From: Siphonodentalium dalli
Taxonomy: Eukaryota > Mollusca > Scaphopoda > Gadilida > Siphonodentaliidae
NCBI GenBank assembly: GCA_032622095.1
Contig: CP136064.1
Span: 50,722,073-50,786,072, forward strand
DNA length: 64,000 bases
Direction: 5' to 3'
Under the pieces are notes generated by a model that was not told the DNA's origin, searched no databases, and saw nothing but the letters and a program-made list of their open reading frames with translations. Shown here in pieces: positions 33,790 through 45,635 of the stretch. Position 1 is the stretch's first letter, and the number at the start of each line of letters is the position of its first letter. The position numbers and the translations under genes are program-made.

Positions 33790-33966
33790 ATGAATGTAGC
33801 GGGTGTGTGTGTTATTGTGTTACACCGCGCTGTCGTCGTTGGGGACACATTTAGCGAAACCGCTTCGCGGTTCACACAATGTGCAACAACGACCACAGCA
33901 CCGTATCCCCATTAACACACACACACACACAAACGCACCCCCCCCCCACACACACACTACATTCAC
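33790..33966. repeat. Inverted repeat ended by GT/AC microsatellites
   Basis: GAATGTAGCGGGTGTGTGTG at the left faces ACACACACACTACATTC at the right. Between them lie GTCGTCGTTGGGGAC / TGCAACAACGACCACAG and a small GCGAAACCGCTTCGCGGTT hairpin at the centre. The dinucleotide runs on the two arms are reverse complements, so the microsatellite has expanded inside a palindromic element. Confidence 0.75.
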
Positions 33967-35127
33967 TTCTTAAATAAATACCCTACGATCCGCACAATCA
34001 CAAGAAGTGGAATATCTCTATTAACCGAAACACACGTAAGTAGACATATAACGGAACCTGGCTATTATCCTTGGTTAGCTTTAACGATCGACCGATTGAA
34101 GGTCGTATGGGCTTTACGTTTATTACAAATTTTATTCATTAATGAATCGATTTCTTCGTGATATCATAGGATAAGCCACATGCCAGATGAGCGGTCTACT
34201 AATATTACACATTAATGATAATGTGTGTGGTATAGTTCATCCACGGACAACCCTGTCGGGTTTTTAGATGAGTTCTGCTACTAAAGTAACATCACCGTGT
34301 TTGATTCTGGTTCAGATTAATGTGCGATCTGACGTACGCCACGATTCTTATCAACACCCTTTCGGGTTAGGAGATGAAAAGAATTGATTGGGTTATGGTC
34401 GTCAGGAATACGAATAGCTTCATCAATGCCCGGGATTATTATTGCGTCGTGTTCTAGGTCAAGTGCGTATGTATGCCATGAAAACCAATTCCTCAGAGCC
34501 GAATCAGATATAGCTGTAGAAAATAGAATAGAAGCAATATCCCAATCGTGTACTAGTTGGATGAGAATGAAATTAACAGTATAACTGAATATGGAATATC
34601 GAATTCAGTAAAGTTCCATCTCCCGTCGCCTTGGTGCAAATTGTATGGTTCGAAATAAAAACCCTTTAAGATTGTTGTCTCCAGATTTCATCGCACATTA
34701 TAAACACTTAATTTTTTAAACTGTTTATGCGTTAAAGTGGTGTTAAACAGATTTGGTTTATCAGTGAGCATGTTCCTAGTTTTAACGCATGCGTCAAGCT
34801 ACTTGGAATCATATATATATACCTTTATTTTCTCCGCAACGGAGAGTTTAACATTATACATCATACACAAGTTTAGAGTTTCAACATATTGGTGAAAAAA
34901 ATAAACATCAATTTATCACATGGTTTTATACACAAAATATGCGCAATACAAATTCAATAAGATATGTGCATTGCAACTGTTGGCCTCGTGTATTTATGAT
35001 TTCGCGGAACACTTCAACTGGATAATTAAACGAGTATCTGTCTGATGGAGAAAGACGGAGTTGTCTAAGCTGCGATATAGTGTTATTGAGTTTTCTGTCT
35101 TCGACCAGAGCGGTTCGTGATCTGTTT
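33967..35127. other. No gene recognised
   Basis: AT-rich sequence with no convincing frame, repeat or hairpin. Confidence 0.5.
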
Positions 35128-35494
35128 ATATAGTATTGTTCATATGCCAAACATAATCAGCGCGTAAATTGTACATTGTCGTCAAGACGTACGATGGTGT
35201 ACGTAAACAAGAACCTCTATATTATTTCCATATCAGGAAAACAGTAACAAATAACGCTCTTTAGGTTTACCATATCCGGATCTAAACAAAATCCAGGTTC
35301 TGTAACGTTTTTTTGCTTTTGTTTACATAACAAATGAAAAACATTTGACAATAACATACTGTTTATGTCGTATTTCTGATTGGTATAAGAACAAAGTCGT
35401 CTATATTTTGCTATTCTTTCTGTTTATGGCGGTTTTTGACGGAGATGAATATTTTAACAGCATACCCACCGCCAACACCGCCCGTATCTTTAAA
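35128..35494 (+). mobile_element. GGCACGGGCGGCGTT family copy, 5' truncated
   Basis: Starts inside the element at TATATAGTATTGTTCATATG, follows the 27104 copy through GTCGTCAAGACGTACGATGG, one AACGCTCTTTAGG word and CATATTTCTGAT-like text, and ends CCGCCAACACCGCCCGTATC-TTTAAA. One of the two AACGCTCTTT modules is deleted. Confidence 0.8.
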
Positions 35495-35514
35495 ATCCTT
35501 ATTTAACTCGACAA

Positions 35515-36315
35515 GTTATATCAAGAATGGCTGCGGACACGTGTACCACAGTAGCGATGGCATAGTAGGTGAGACAATTTATTATGGTGGAGTTTGGTGA
35601 CAATTTGTCGTCATAATTAATATGCCATAGAAAGCCATGTCGCCCGCTGCAAATTCGCACAATGAGTCTACCAAGCTCTACCAGTAACGGTCGATCTCTC
35701 AAGAAGGTATCTACCTGAATGATCTTTACCCAACACGCTGTGTTATATTTTACATGCTAACACACAAATCCACTTGATAACGTAATGAATAACCCATTTC
35801 TGTAAACAGTCATAATTGTTCTTAGAACAAAGAAAAAAATCGCCAGTGTAATTTCTCAGCAAATGTAAGTGAGTCAAACCTTAAATGCGTAGAACTAAAC
35901 GTCGCAGAATTAAAAAACGCAATTGGGGAACTGTCTTAATACTCATGATATTAATATAAGTAGATAAACATGCATTGGGATCATATAAAAAACGTACTAC
36001 ATGCATTATATGTGAGTGGATGAGGAATTGCCACCAAACCACGGTCAAACACAATTTTGGACGATCGATCGAGCAATTATATATATCTTAGCGAATTCAA
36101 TTTAGCAAAACGTAACGAGTAGAGATCAACATTGGTGAAAATTGGTTAATTGGTCTGTCGACTCATTGTGCGGAACCTCAGCGGGGAACATGGCTGGATA
36201 TGGCATATTAATTATGACGCCCAGTTGTCACCAAACTCCACCATAATGCATTGTCACACCTACTATGCCATCGCTATTGTGGTACGTGTGTCCGCAGCCA
36301 ATGTTTAGTGATAAC
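35515..36315. mobile_element. Fold-back element, ~150-bp arms
   Basis: The arms at 35515-35672 and 36157-36315 are inverted. Shared words include ATGGCTGCGGACAC, GCGATGGCATAGTAGGTG, TTATGGTGGAGTTTGGTGAC and ATAATTAATATGCCAT. About 480 bp of unrelated AT-rich sequence lie between. It directly abuts the right end of the preceding element. The 67-codon minus frame in the left arm is not preserved in the right arm. Confidence 0.85.
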
Positions 36316-37250
36316 ATTAAATTCGTAATTCCGGCACATATCATATGGGATAAATTTGAATATCGTGTGACAACCGCCAGTCAATGTTGCACACTTGACA
36401 ATACGAACTGAATTGGCATGACAGCCAGCATTACTTAACTTGTTAAATATGTTTTTCAGGATTGGCCACTTTCCTGCACCCACACCAGACACGATGTATT
36501 GCTATTGCCATACAACCATATCCCCATACCATGTAATTTGGAAAGGAGAAATAAACCATTCTAAACTAATCTATTCCGTGCATGATCAACGGAAAGGAAT
36601 TGAAACACAGTTCGTTCGGCGAGGTGAATTGCGAGCTGCTTATTGTGAGTTCTATGTGTGCAGTGGCGTGTTTACACAGTAATAGTAGATCCCTTTCGCA
36701 TAACGAACAACTACTGATAAGAAGTAGGAATAGGGTACTACGTCACTAGAATGTGTGTTCTTTCTATCAGTTATACTTTTGCCATATCCGTAGTTACGAT
36801 TACGGTTTCGGGTTTTCAACAAAACTCAAAATTACATTTATATTATAGTAATACGTTCGATATCGTTTCTGTGGTTATTTTTATTTTTATTGCCATGGCC
36901 AAGCAGTATTTTCATTGAGGAATATTTGGTATACATCCACTAAGAGGTACTCCTCCTCCATCATAATAAAAACATCGGTCAGTTCCTCCATGTTTATGGA
37001 TATACCTGTTGAATCCGAATAGCATGTCTCAGGTTGTGCTCTGTCAAGGTTTTGCGTTTTCTCAGCAAAGCGATCTTTCCATGCAATGATCGAGCCTACC
37101 CACTGGTTACGACATATACACAATTAAATCAGGGTTGATGGACGAGTGACTGGACATTCAGACAATAGAGAGTCGAGTCCGAAGGGCGAGATCTTCTTGT
37201 TGCCGAATGTCGAGTCGCGAGTCCATTAACTGACACAGTTTTGAAATAAA
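36316..37250. other. No gene recognised; weak hairpin at 37126-37231
   Basis: The 80-codon plus frame (36440-36682) follows a TTTTTCAG-like acceptor and could be scrutinised as an exon, but I recognise no domain. At 37136-37231, TGGACGAGTGACTGGACATT and AATGTCGAGTCGCGAGTCCA form a loose palindrome just before the next element. Confidence 0.45.
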
Positions 37251-37753
37251 TAAGGATTAACTGTCATGTGGACTGTTTTTATGGAGATGTAACCGTGAGG
37301 TAAGTGGTCATAACTTGTGTAAAACCCGAAGGGGTTTTATATACAAGTTATGATCACTTACCTCAACGTTACATCTCCATAAAAACAGTCCACATGACAG
37401 TTAATCCTTATATTTATATACATTTAGCGAAAAAGCCACTTTTGTAAATGTATTTAAATCGAAAAGTGTATTGTGACAAAACCAGCCCAAAATAACCCAT
37501 AGCACCTTGGCAAAAGTTAACAGAAACAATTTCTTTATATTTAAACCTGATGATTTAATTTAAGTCAATCCTGCGCGAGTCCAAATGCGCCAAAACATTA
37601 CGCGTTTTTCTTTCCGGTATCGATGACGTATCGATGTAATTATGGGGTTGCAGTTATGAGCTGTTGCGCGTTCACCGAGAAATAATCGCAACAAGTCACG
37701 TGGGCGCCGACCAATCGGAATGCTGGATTTAGTGATAATCACACTTAGTATGT
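37251..37753. mobile_element. 506-bp hairpin-ended element (copy 2)
   Basis: Same structure as 11198-11703. A 5' hairpin starts AAGGATTAACTGTCATGTGG, followed by the GCGAAAAAGCCACTTTTGTA block, then CACGTGGGCGCCGACCAATC and the end ACTTAGTATGTAAA. It is flanked by AAATA/TATA-type AT sequence. The minus-strand frame here reads IRHRYRKEKRVMFWRIWTRA, parallel to the first copy's IRHWVWKDERVMFW. Confidence 0.85.
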
Positions 37754-38442
37754 AAATATACAAGGATGAACTACTTTCATATACGGATGCATGATGAACA
37801 ATTCGATAAATCTCGATACATGAGACATATATATTGAAAATATTTTTATGTCTACAAAATAGTCATCGACAGAACAAAACCACGCCCATTGACACGGTTC
37901 ATATCCATTAGAGCTTGTGTTCTTTGTTGTTGAGCATCCAGGGAACGCAAATGTATGTCACATAATATGCGATACTTTTCGAAACCGAACGTCGACATGT
38001 CTAAACATATTTGTATGACCATTTAGTTGAGCGCTGTTTGAAATAAATTTTGTATATTTATATACACCAATACAGACTGTCAACGTACTTATCTGGATTT
38101 TGGGCACGTACATGAATGGCATAACATATTTTTGACACGAACTCCGAATTCATCCAAGTTATACAAGCTAGCATTCTGAACGGTACACTGCCATTCAGAT
38201 TTCTGACACATGCTGATGATATGCAAATGAGATACACACCCGTATCGATAAGTAAGTTAATTGCATGGACTTCATAAGAACTATGCAAATGCTGTTTATT
38301 GTAGGCGGAGTGATGTTCAATATATTGACGATAGAGGTCTCAGTTGGGACTCGTTGGTGACACGAACCCGAACGATATTCGGAAAACTTTGAAGATCGAT
38401 GTAGAAAAAAGGAGCTGGTTTTAAGTACAAAACCATATTTCC
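37754..38442. other. No gene recognised
   Basis: Unremarkable AT-rich sequence with short frames only. Confidence 0.5.
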
Positions 38443-38945
38443 TTAAAGGTACGGTTGGCCTTGGCGGTGGGTATCCTGTGAAAATATTTTCACCCTTTCA
38501 AAAACCGCCACAAACAGAAAGAACATCAAAATGTACACAGACTTTGTCCGTATACAAATAAGAAATATCGCATAAACAGTATGTTATTGTCAAATGTTTT
38601 ACCATTGTTATGTAAACAAAGGCATAAAAAGTTACTTTTCTGGTGTTTGTTTATATTATGATGGTAAACATAAAGAGCGTTCTTTGCTGGTGAATTCCTG
38701 ATATGGAACTAATAAAGAGCGTTTATGCCATTTGTGTGTGATTAGCCAGTAGCATTGTGCTGTCTTCTGTAACACAATCAGACTCTTGCTTAGGTAAAAT
38801 ATAGTAGGTCTTTATGATAACATGCTGTTTACGTGATGGTCATGGTATATATGAACGAAACTGTATGTGTTTTAATGTTTTTCTGTTTACGGTGATTAGA
38901 ACAAATATGAATACTTTCGACAACTAAGGCCTCACGTGCCTTTAA
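38443..38945 (-). mobile_element. GGCACGGGCGGCGTT family copy, reversed
   Basis: Reverse-oriented, diverged copy. It opens TTAAAGGTACGGTTGGCCTT, carries the two ATAAAGAGCGTT modules at about 38663 and 38712, and closes CACGTGCCTTTAA. Its minus orientation matches the relic in which the 789-bp tandem duplication arose. Confidence 0.78.
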
Positions 38946-39142
38946 TGCCAGTTGCATTTAGTTTGAACGGCACGAACAATTTACGATTGGCTATTCGTAC
39001 TTATTGTAGTAGTGGTTCATTATGCGAAAGTTGTCTATTAACTATATGACATATGTGTGCATTTTCCAACTATAAAACTCTGCGACAACGCCGATGCACT
39101 TGACGCTACGGTAAATCATCTTAAATAAAACCAGACCATTCT

Positions 39143-39218
39143 CTAACTGTGTACTACGTATATATTCATGTGTATCATATCTAACTGTGTACTACGTATA
39201 TATTCATGTGTATCATAT
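39143..39218. repeat. Perfect 38-bp tandem duplication
   Basis: Two identical copies beginning CTAACTGTGTACTACGTATA lie end to end with no mismatch, so this is a recent local duplication. Confidence 0.95.
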
Positions 39219-39697
39219 AAATGGGACTAGAATAAAAATGTTGAATTATTGACACGAAGCTGTTTTGTACGCATCCACAACTGTTGATGATAGGCAATCG
39301 TGACAAAATTCAGCACTGGATTTTGCAGGTTTTATGATCATATCTGACCGTAACATTGTGTCATAGCTACGATTACATCTCACACTTTTTAAGCTAGACA
39401 AAGACGCCCCCATTTTGGACAGATGCAAATCATATTTCGAAACAGCAACAGAATGTTATCAGAAGAGTCTTTGGACAACATGACATGTATACCACCATGT
39501 TGTTTAAAATGGAATTATACCAGTGTCTACAAGTAAATATTATAGAGACACTCAAACAAGTCAGTCGCTTATACACAGCGAACATGTATAGTCACGTGAT
39601 CTGTGACGTTAGAGATACAATCACCAGCACACGTCGACCGCGGACATCAACTCCATGCCTCTATTCCGTAACTCGTCGGCATCAGACATCCCCTGAC
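39219..39697. other. No gene recognised
   Basis: Left flank of the macrosatellite. There are a 60-codon minus frame and an 80-codon plus frame, neither with recognisable motifs. Confidence 0.45.
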
Positions 39698-40651
39698 GGA
39701 ATCACTGAACTAAATGGTTTCCCATAGGCGACAGTGTTAACGTTTCGGCCAAATTCACTGAATTGAAGCCTGCAGGCCATACCAGCGATATTTACCCAGC
39801 TAGATTGACACCAGTTGATCACGATAATGCAAGAAAAATCATAGGTCATGTGTTTACTTTTTAAAATAAATCCACAAGTCTACGACAGGGCTATCTCACA
39901 GCCAAATTTGATCTGGAAAAACCCAGAACTACAGCAGCTAGTTAAATAAATTTCCCGCTCACATAAATCCATTCCCCCATTCATTCACCAGTTTAAATTA
40001 TTTAGATATTATGTACAAATCAAATAAACGCGATGCCATCCTTTAATAACGCGTCGCATGTATCAGGTGAAGGTCATTCTTCAGTTACCTTCACCTTTAG
40101 TATTCCACGGTGTACTCGCTTCCCGACTCTAGAACACATTTAGCTCACTGATTCCTATAATGGCGGTCTGTACTTTATCCTTCGAGTGTAGGAATCAGGG
40201 AGCTAAATGTGTTCTAGAGTCGGGGAGCGAGTACACCGTGGAATGCTAAAGGTGAAGGTAACTGAAGAATGACCTTCACCCGATACATGCGACACGTTAT
40301 TAAAGGATGACATCGCGTTTATTTGATTTGTACATAATATCTAAATAATTTAAATTGGTGAATGAATGGGGCAATGGATTTTTGTGAGCGGGAAATTTAT
40401 TTAACTAGCTGCTGTAGTCCTGGGTTTTTCCAGATCAAATTTGGCTGTGAGATAGCCCTGTCGTAGACATGGGGAATTATTTTAAAAAGTAAACACATGA
40501 CCTATGATTTTTCTTGCATTTTCGTGATCAACTGGTGTCAATCTAGCTGGGTAAACATCGCTGGTATGGCTTGCAGGCTTCAATTCAGTGAATTTGGCCG
40601 AAACGTTAACACTGTCGCCTATGGGAAACCATTTAGTTCAGTGATTCCTGT
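39698..40651. mobile_element. Fold-back element at the left edge of the macrosatellite
   Basis: Arms of about 460 bp are inverted around a centre at about 40170-40180. The outer ends are GGAATCACTGAACTAAATGG (39698) and CCATTTAGTTCAGTGATTCC (to 40651). Inner pairs include ATCAACTGGTGTCAATCTAG and its complement, and AGTATTCCACGGTGTACTCG (40098) against its complement near 40235. Only the part from 40098 rightward is repeated in later units, so the left arm is unique to this edge. Confidence 0.9.
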
Positions 40652-41236
40652 AATGGCGGTCTGTACTTTATCCTTCGAGTGTAATCGTGTCGTCTTGAGA
40701 GGAATGGAACACTGATCGGAGCCGGTTGGGCCAGGTCTGAACTATCGCACACGCACTATATCGCTAGAAGCGGAATCTCTCTTTTACGCGTTAATTTCCA
40801 TACGGATGACGTGTTCTCATTACTCGGGTCGTTGTATCTTCTTGACGCCTACGAGTTATTAAATCGGAAAATCTTCCATCTAGCACGTGGTGTCCAGTAC
40901 CATTAATGTATTATTGATGAACCAACACGCCAAGTAATTCGGATGTTTGTCGGCAGATGGATGCTGACTTGCTTCAATAAATCTCTACCACAAAGGAAAA
41001 ACAAAGGAGATGGCATCCAGTTAATTTGTGTTTCAAATGAACACTGATTAGTTGTTCATCACGCATACTGGTCTTTATACGTTTCGTATAGATCACGCCA
41101 CGAATCTCTACTCAGGCTTCACTCGTAGATATCATACTCCACCTGTTTAAAACCTGGAAACTGTTCCAGGATATGTCCTGTTCTGGCGGGAACTTTATAA
41201 CAGTGAACAAACAACGCTGGGAATATATTTCTTTGT

Positions 41237-41360
41237 TCATAACTGTTTCTTAATAATGCATTCCACAAAAGATATATATCTTAAAACATGTTTCAAGTAA
41301 ATGCTGACATTCTTCAATATTGATATATTTTGAATAGAAAGGAGGCCGTATATAATCTTA
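41237..41360 (-). pseudogene. LINE C-terminal scrap, unit 1
   Basis: The minus strand encodes IIYGLLSIQNISILKNVSIY and LKHVLRYI. This parallels the C-terminus of the LINE at 22860-22930 (KFHGLLSLQNISLIKRLCIF). The reading frame is cut exactly where the CTCTAAATCGC MITE begins (41363), so the MITE seems to have inserted into an older LINE relic. Confidence 0.7.
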
Positions 41361-41362
41361 CA

Positions 41363-41633
41363 CTCTAAATCGCATTGGGTTTTAAATTTTACCCAACACA
41401 ATGGTACAAATAGCACCACGCGAGCGTTGGGTAAATTTTAACCAATGTTTTTACTCATCGCAGGGTAACAATTTACCCAATATCAATTTCCCTTCTGGGT
41501 TAGGCGATATTTTGTACCCGTAACTTAATAATTGGTAAATTGTTAGCCTGCGTTGAATAAAATTTACCCAACCTTTGCGTGTTGCTATCTGCACCATTTT
41601 GTTGAGTAAAATTTTACCCTACGCGATTTAGAG
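41363..41633. mobile_element. CTCTAAATCGC TIR MITE, unit 1
   Basis: The ends CTCTAAATCGC and GCGATTTAGAG lead into ~75-bp terminal inverted repeats (GGGTAAAATTTTAC-like, CAACA.AATGGT, ATAGCA.CACGC). Internally the word TTGGGTAAATT recurs in both orientations. 271 bp long, with no coding capacity. The target duplication is unclear. Confidence 0.85.
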
Positions 41634-42258
41634 CATGCTCGTGAAGGATTCAGTACTATTCAGGAATATATTTTCTCCACTAAATGTTGGCAAAATGTTC
41701 GCATACCAAAAGAATATGAGGCTCTTTGAAAGGTTTTCGTTGTCTGGATTTCCCGGTAACTACATATATATAAGGAAAACGAGACAGATTGGCGGCCATC
41801 ATTATGTGCACGACCTTCTGTGTCTAGATTTTCTGGTGCCTTCACAAGTAAACTAAATTTGACAGCCGAATAGGTTGAATAAGAGTCGATATCCGATACT
41901 TATGAGATTAATGTCGTGTTGTGGATTCCGTGGCGTTATTAACAAGATTCATCCATCGTAATCCCGCGAGAAATGACCGCCGCACTTCTATCGTACGATT
42001 CCCAGTGTCTAGATACGTGTTGTATCAATATCAAATAATATAACCCGAATTCGATTATGTACAATCATGTCAGGTCAGGGCAGAAGTCAATGTATCATCT
42101 GTAAGTAACGATAACGAATGAGACTGGACCCAAAGGGAAATAAAATAATACTATTATTGTTCCTGTATGCTGTATGGCGGCAAATAGTTATATATTTTGT
42201 TTCCATATCCACGCCTTTGGTTCGAATACGATGTAACGTGCATGGTATGTATAATTGT

Positions 42259-42810
42259 TTAACCCTTTCTATACTAAATGGCTCAATCGGTTAGGGGTGC
42301 AAGTCCAAGCCGTTTCGCCCTCCAGCGCTGGCGATGAGGGTTCAAATCCACATGTTTCCATCGTGGACTTTGTAACTCAAAATCGTTATCTGGTGGAGTT
42401 GCCAATTACTCGCCGATGGTCGGTGGTTTGCCGTACATGGCCGACGAGTTGATCTGCCATTGAAATAACTGTTAGATTAAGTGTGCATGCGGACTTCCTC
42501 CACCACTAAAACTGGCAATGTCGTGATATGTCCTTAGTTGCTGAAAGCGACATTAAACCCCAACTATAGTAAATGGATTATACTATCATTCAGTTATAAA
42601 AATGTACATGGAACAATCTAATATTCGTTTAGAGGGGTGTTCCGGTACCAAAAGCAGACGGCAGACAGAAAAAACATTGAGCAGAAAAAAATACATATTC
42701 ATTGGTAGAAATGTTCAGATAATAAGTTCAACAAACGACCTATAATATGTTGAACTTATTATCTTGGAACTACTCATTCGTAAATGAGTATTTAGTGTGG
42801 AAAGGGTTAA
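42259..42810. mobile_element. TTAA element, family 3, containing a SINE, unit 1
   Basis: TTAA-CCCTTTCTATACTAAAT at 42259 is matched by ATTTAGTGTGGAAAGGG-TTAA ending at 42810. The roughly 17-bp inverted termini and TTAA again point to piggyBac-type mobilisation. A tRNA-derived SINE starts immediately inside the left terminus. The right part has a hairpin (AGATAATAAGTTCAAC to its complement, 42718-42764) and ACTCATTCGTAAATGAGT. Similar right-end sequence occurs outside the array at 23745-23816. Confidence 0.75.
42272..42570 (+). mobile_element. tRNA-derived SINE, unit 1
   Basis: An internal RNA polymerase III promoter is visible: A box TGGCTCAATCGG at about 42279 and B box GGGTTCAAATCC at 42338-42349, spaced as in tRNA genes. 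There is no cloverleaf-quality acceptor stem, and the body continues for more than 200 bp, so it is a SINE rather than a tRNA gene. The 3' part ends GCGACATTAAACCCCAAC, a tail I associate with molluscan SINEs. Confidence 0.8.
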
Positions 42811-44059
42811 CATCTGAAACATTTTTAACTTTTCGACGCGCAGTGGAGCGATATATTCTGCGCCGTTTCATATACATAAGTACAACGTTATGGTTAGAAG
42901 GAACTAAGATGAATTACGTCCCTTTAGTATTCCACGGTGTACTCGCTTCCCGACTCTAGAACACATTTAGCTCACTGATTCCTATAATGGCGGTCTGTAA
43001 TTTATCCTTCGAGTGTAGGAATCAGGGAGCTAAATGTGTTCTAGAGTCGGGGAGCGAGTACACCGTGGAATGCTAAAGGTGAAGGTAACTGAAGAATGAC
43101 CTTCACCTGATACATGCGACACGTTATTAAAGGATGACATCGCGTTTATTTGATTTGTACATAATATCTAAATAATTTAAATTGGTGAATGAATGGGGCA
43201 ATGGATTTTTGTGAGCGGGAAATTTATTTAACTAGCTGCTGTAATCCTGGGTTTTTCCAGATCAAATTTGGCTGTGAGATAGCCCTGTCGTAGACATGGG
43301 GAATTATTTTTAAAAGTAAACACATGACCTATGATTTTTCTTGCATTTTCGTGATCAACTGGTGTCAATCTAGCTGGGTAAACATCACTGGTATGGCTTG
43401 CAGGCTTCAATTCAGTGAATTTGGCCGAAACGTTAACACTGCCGCCTATGGGAAACCATTTAGTTCAGTGATTCCCGTAAGCGTGTCGTCTCGAGAGGAA
43501 TGGAACACTGATCGGAGCCGGTTGGGCCAGGTACTGAACTATCGCACACGCACTATCGCACACGCACTATCGCACACGCTCTATCGCTAGAAGCGGAATC
43601 TCTCTTTTACGCGTTAATTTCCATACGGATGACGTGTTCTCATTACTCAGGTCGTTGTATCTTCTTGACGCCTACGAGTTATTAAATCGGAAAATCTTCC
43701 ATCAAGCACGTGGTGTCCAGTACCATTAATGTATTATTGATGAACCAACACGCCAAGTAATTCGGATGTTTGTCGGCAGATGGATGCTGACTTGCTTCAA
43801 TAAATCTCTACCACAAAGGAAAAACAAAGGAGATGGCATCCAGTTAATTTGTGTTTCAAATGAACACTGATTAGTTGTTCATCACGCATACTGGTCTTTA
43901 TACGTTTCGTATAGATCACGCCACGAATCTCTACTCAGGCTTCACCCGTAGATATCATACTCCACCTGTTTAAAACCTGGAAACTGTTCCAGGATCTGTC
44001 CTGTTCTGGCGGGAACTTTATAACAGTGAACAAACAACGCTGGGAATATATTTCTTTGT

Positions 44060-44185
44060 TCATAACTGTTTCTTAATAATGCATTCCACAAAAGATATAT
44101 ATCTTAAAACATATTTCAAGTAAATGCTGACATTCTTCAATATTGATATATTTTGAATAGAAAGGAGGCCGTATATAATCTTACA
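44060..44185 (-). pseudogene. LINE C-terminal scrap, unit 2
   Basis: As in unit 1, with YLKYVLRYI in place of YLKHVLRYI. Confidence 0.68.
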
Positions 44186-44454
44186 CTCTAAATCGCATTG
44201 GGTTTTTAATTTTACCCAACACAATGGTACAAATAGCACCACGCGAGCGTTGGGTAAATTTTAACCTAATTTTTACCCAACGCAGGGTAACAATTTACCC
44301 AATATCAATTTCCCTTCTGGGTTAGGCGATATTTTGTACCCGTAACTTAATAATGGGTAAATTGTTAGCCTGCGTTGAATAAAATTTAACAACCTTTGCG
44401 TGTTGCTATCTGCACCATTTTGTTGAGTAAAATATTACCCTACGCGATTTAGAG
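44186..44454. mobile_element. CTCTAAATCGC MITE, unit 2
   Basis: Two bases shorter than in unit 1. It has the variant CTAATTTTTACCCAACGCAG in the middle, which unit 3 shares and units 1 and 4 lack. Confidence 0.85.
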
Positions 44455-45083
44455 CGTACTCGTGAAGGGTTCAGTACTATTCAGGAATATATTTTCTCCA
44501 CTAAATGTTGGCAAAATGTTTGCATACCAAAAGAATATGAGGCTCTTTGAAAGGTTTTCGTTGTCTGGATTTCCCGGTAACTACATATATATAAGGAAAA
44601 CGAGACAGATTGGCGGCCATCATTATGTGCACGACCTTCTGTGTCTAGATTTTCTGGTGCCTTCACAAGTAAACTAAATTTGACAGCCGAATAGGTTGAA
44701 TAAGAGTCGATATCCGATACTTATGAGATTAATGTCGTGTTGTGGATTCCGTGGCGTTATTAACAAGATTCATCCATCGTAATCCCGCGAGAAATGACCG
44801 CCGCACTTCTATCGTACGATGCCCAGTGTCTAGATACGTGTTGTATCAATATCAAATAATATAACCCGAATTCGATTATGTACAATCATGTCAGGTCAGG
44901 GCAGAAGTCAATGTATCATCTGTAAGTAACGATAACGAATGAGACTGGACCCAAAGGGAAATAAAATAATACTATTATTGTTCCTGCATGTATGCTGTAT
45001 GGCGGCAAATAGTTATATATTTTGTTTCCATATCCACGCCTTTGGTTCGAATACGATGTAACGTGCATGGTATGTATAATTGT

Positions 45084-45635
45084 TTAACCCTTTCTATACT
45101 AAATGGCTCAATCGGTTAGGGGTGCAAGTCCAAGCCGTTTCGCCCTCCAGCGCTGGCGATGAGGGTTCAAATCCACATGTTTCCATCGTGGACTTTGTAA
45201 CTCAAAATCGTTATCTGGTGGAGTTGCCAATTACTCGCCGATGGTCGGTGGTTTGCCGTACATGGCCGACGAGTTGATCTGCCATTGAAATAACTGTTAG
45301 ATTAAGTGTGCATGCGGACTTCCTCCACCACTAAAACTGGCAATGTCGTGATATGTCCTTAGTTGCTGAAAGCGACATTAAACCCCAACTATAGTAAATG
45401 GATTATACTATCATTCAGTTATAAAAATGTACATGGAACAATCTAATATTCGTTTAGAGGGGTGTTCCGGTACCAAAAGCAGACGGCAGACAGAAAAAAC
45501 ATTGAGCAGAAAAAAATACATATTCATTGGTAGAAATGTTCAGATAATAAGTTCAACAAACGACCTATAATATGTTGAACTTATTATCTTGGAACTACTC
45601 ATTCGTAAATGAGTATTTAGTGTGGAAAGGGTTAA
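45084..45635. mobile_element. TTAA element with SINE, unit 2
   Basis: Both TTAA-flanked CCCTTTC termini are preserved. It is nearly identical to unit 1. Confidence 0.75.
45097..45395 (+). mobile_element. tRNA-derived SINE, unit 2
   Basis: A and B boxes are intact, and it shares GGGGTGCAAG with unit 1. Confidence 0.8.

Noticed and set aside
36440-36682. Host gene exon (80-codon frame after a TTTTTCAG-like acceptor)
   Set aside because: No recognisable domain and no neighbouring exon that I could pair with it. A transcript would be needed.
42279-42350. Functional tRNA gene in each macrosatellite unit
   Set aside because: A and B boxes are present, but no paired acceptor stem or proper anticodon arm is evident, and the transcript region continues into a SINE body.
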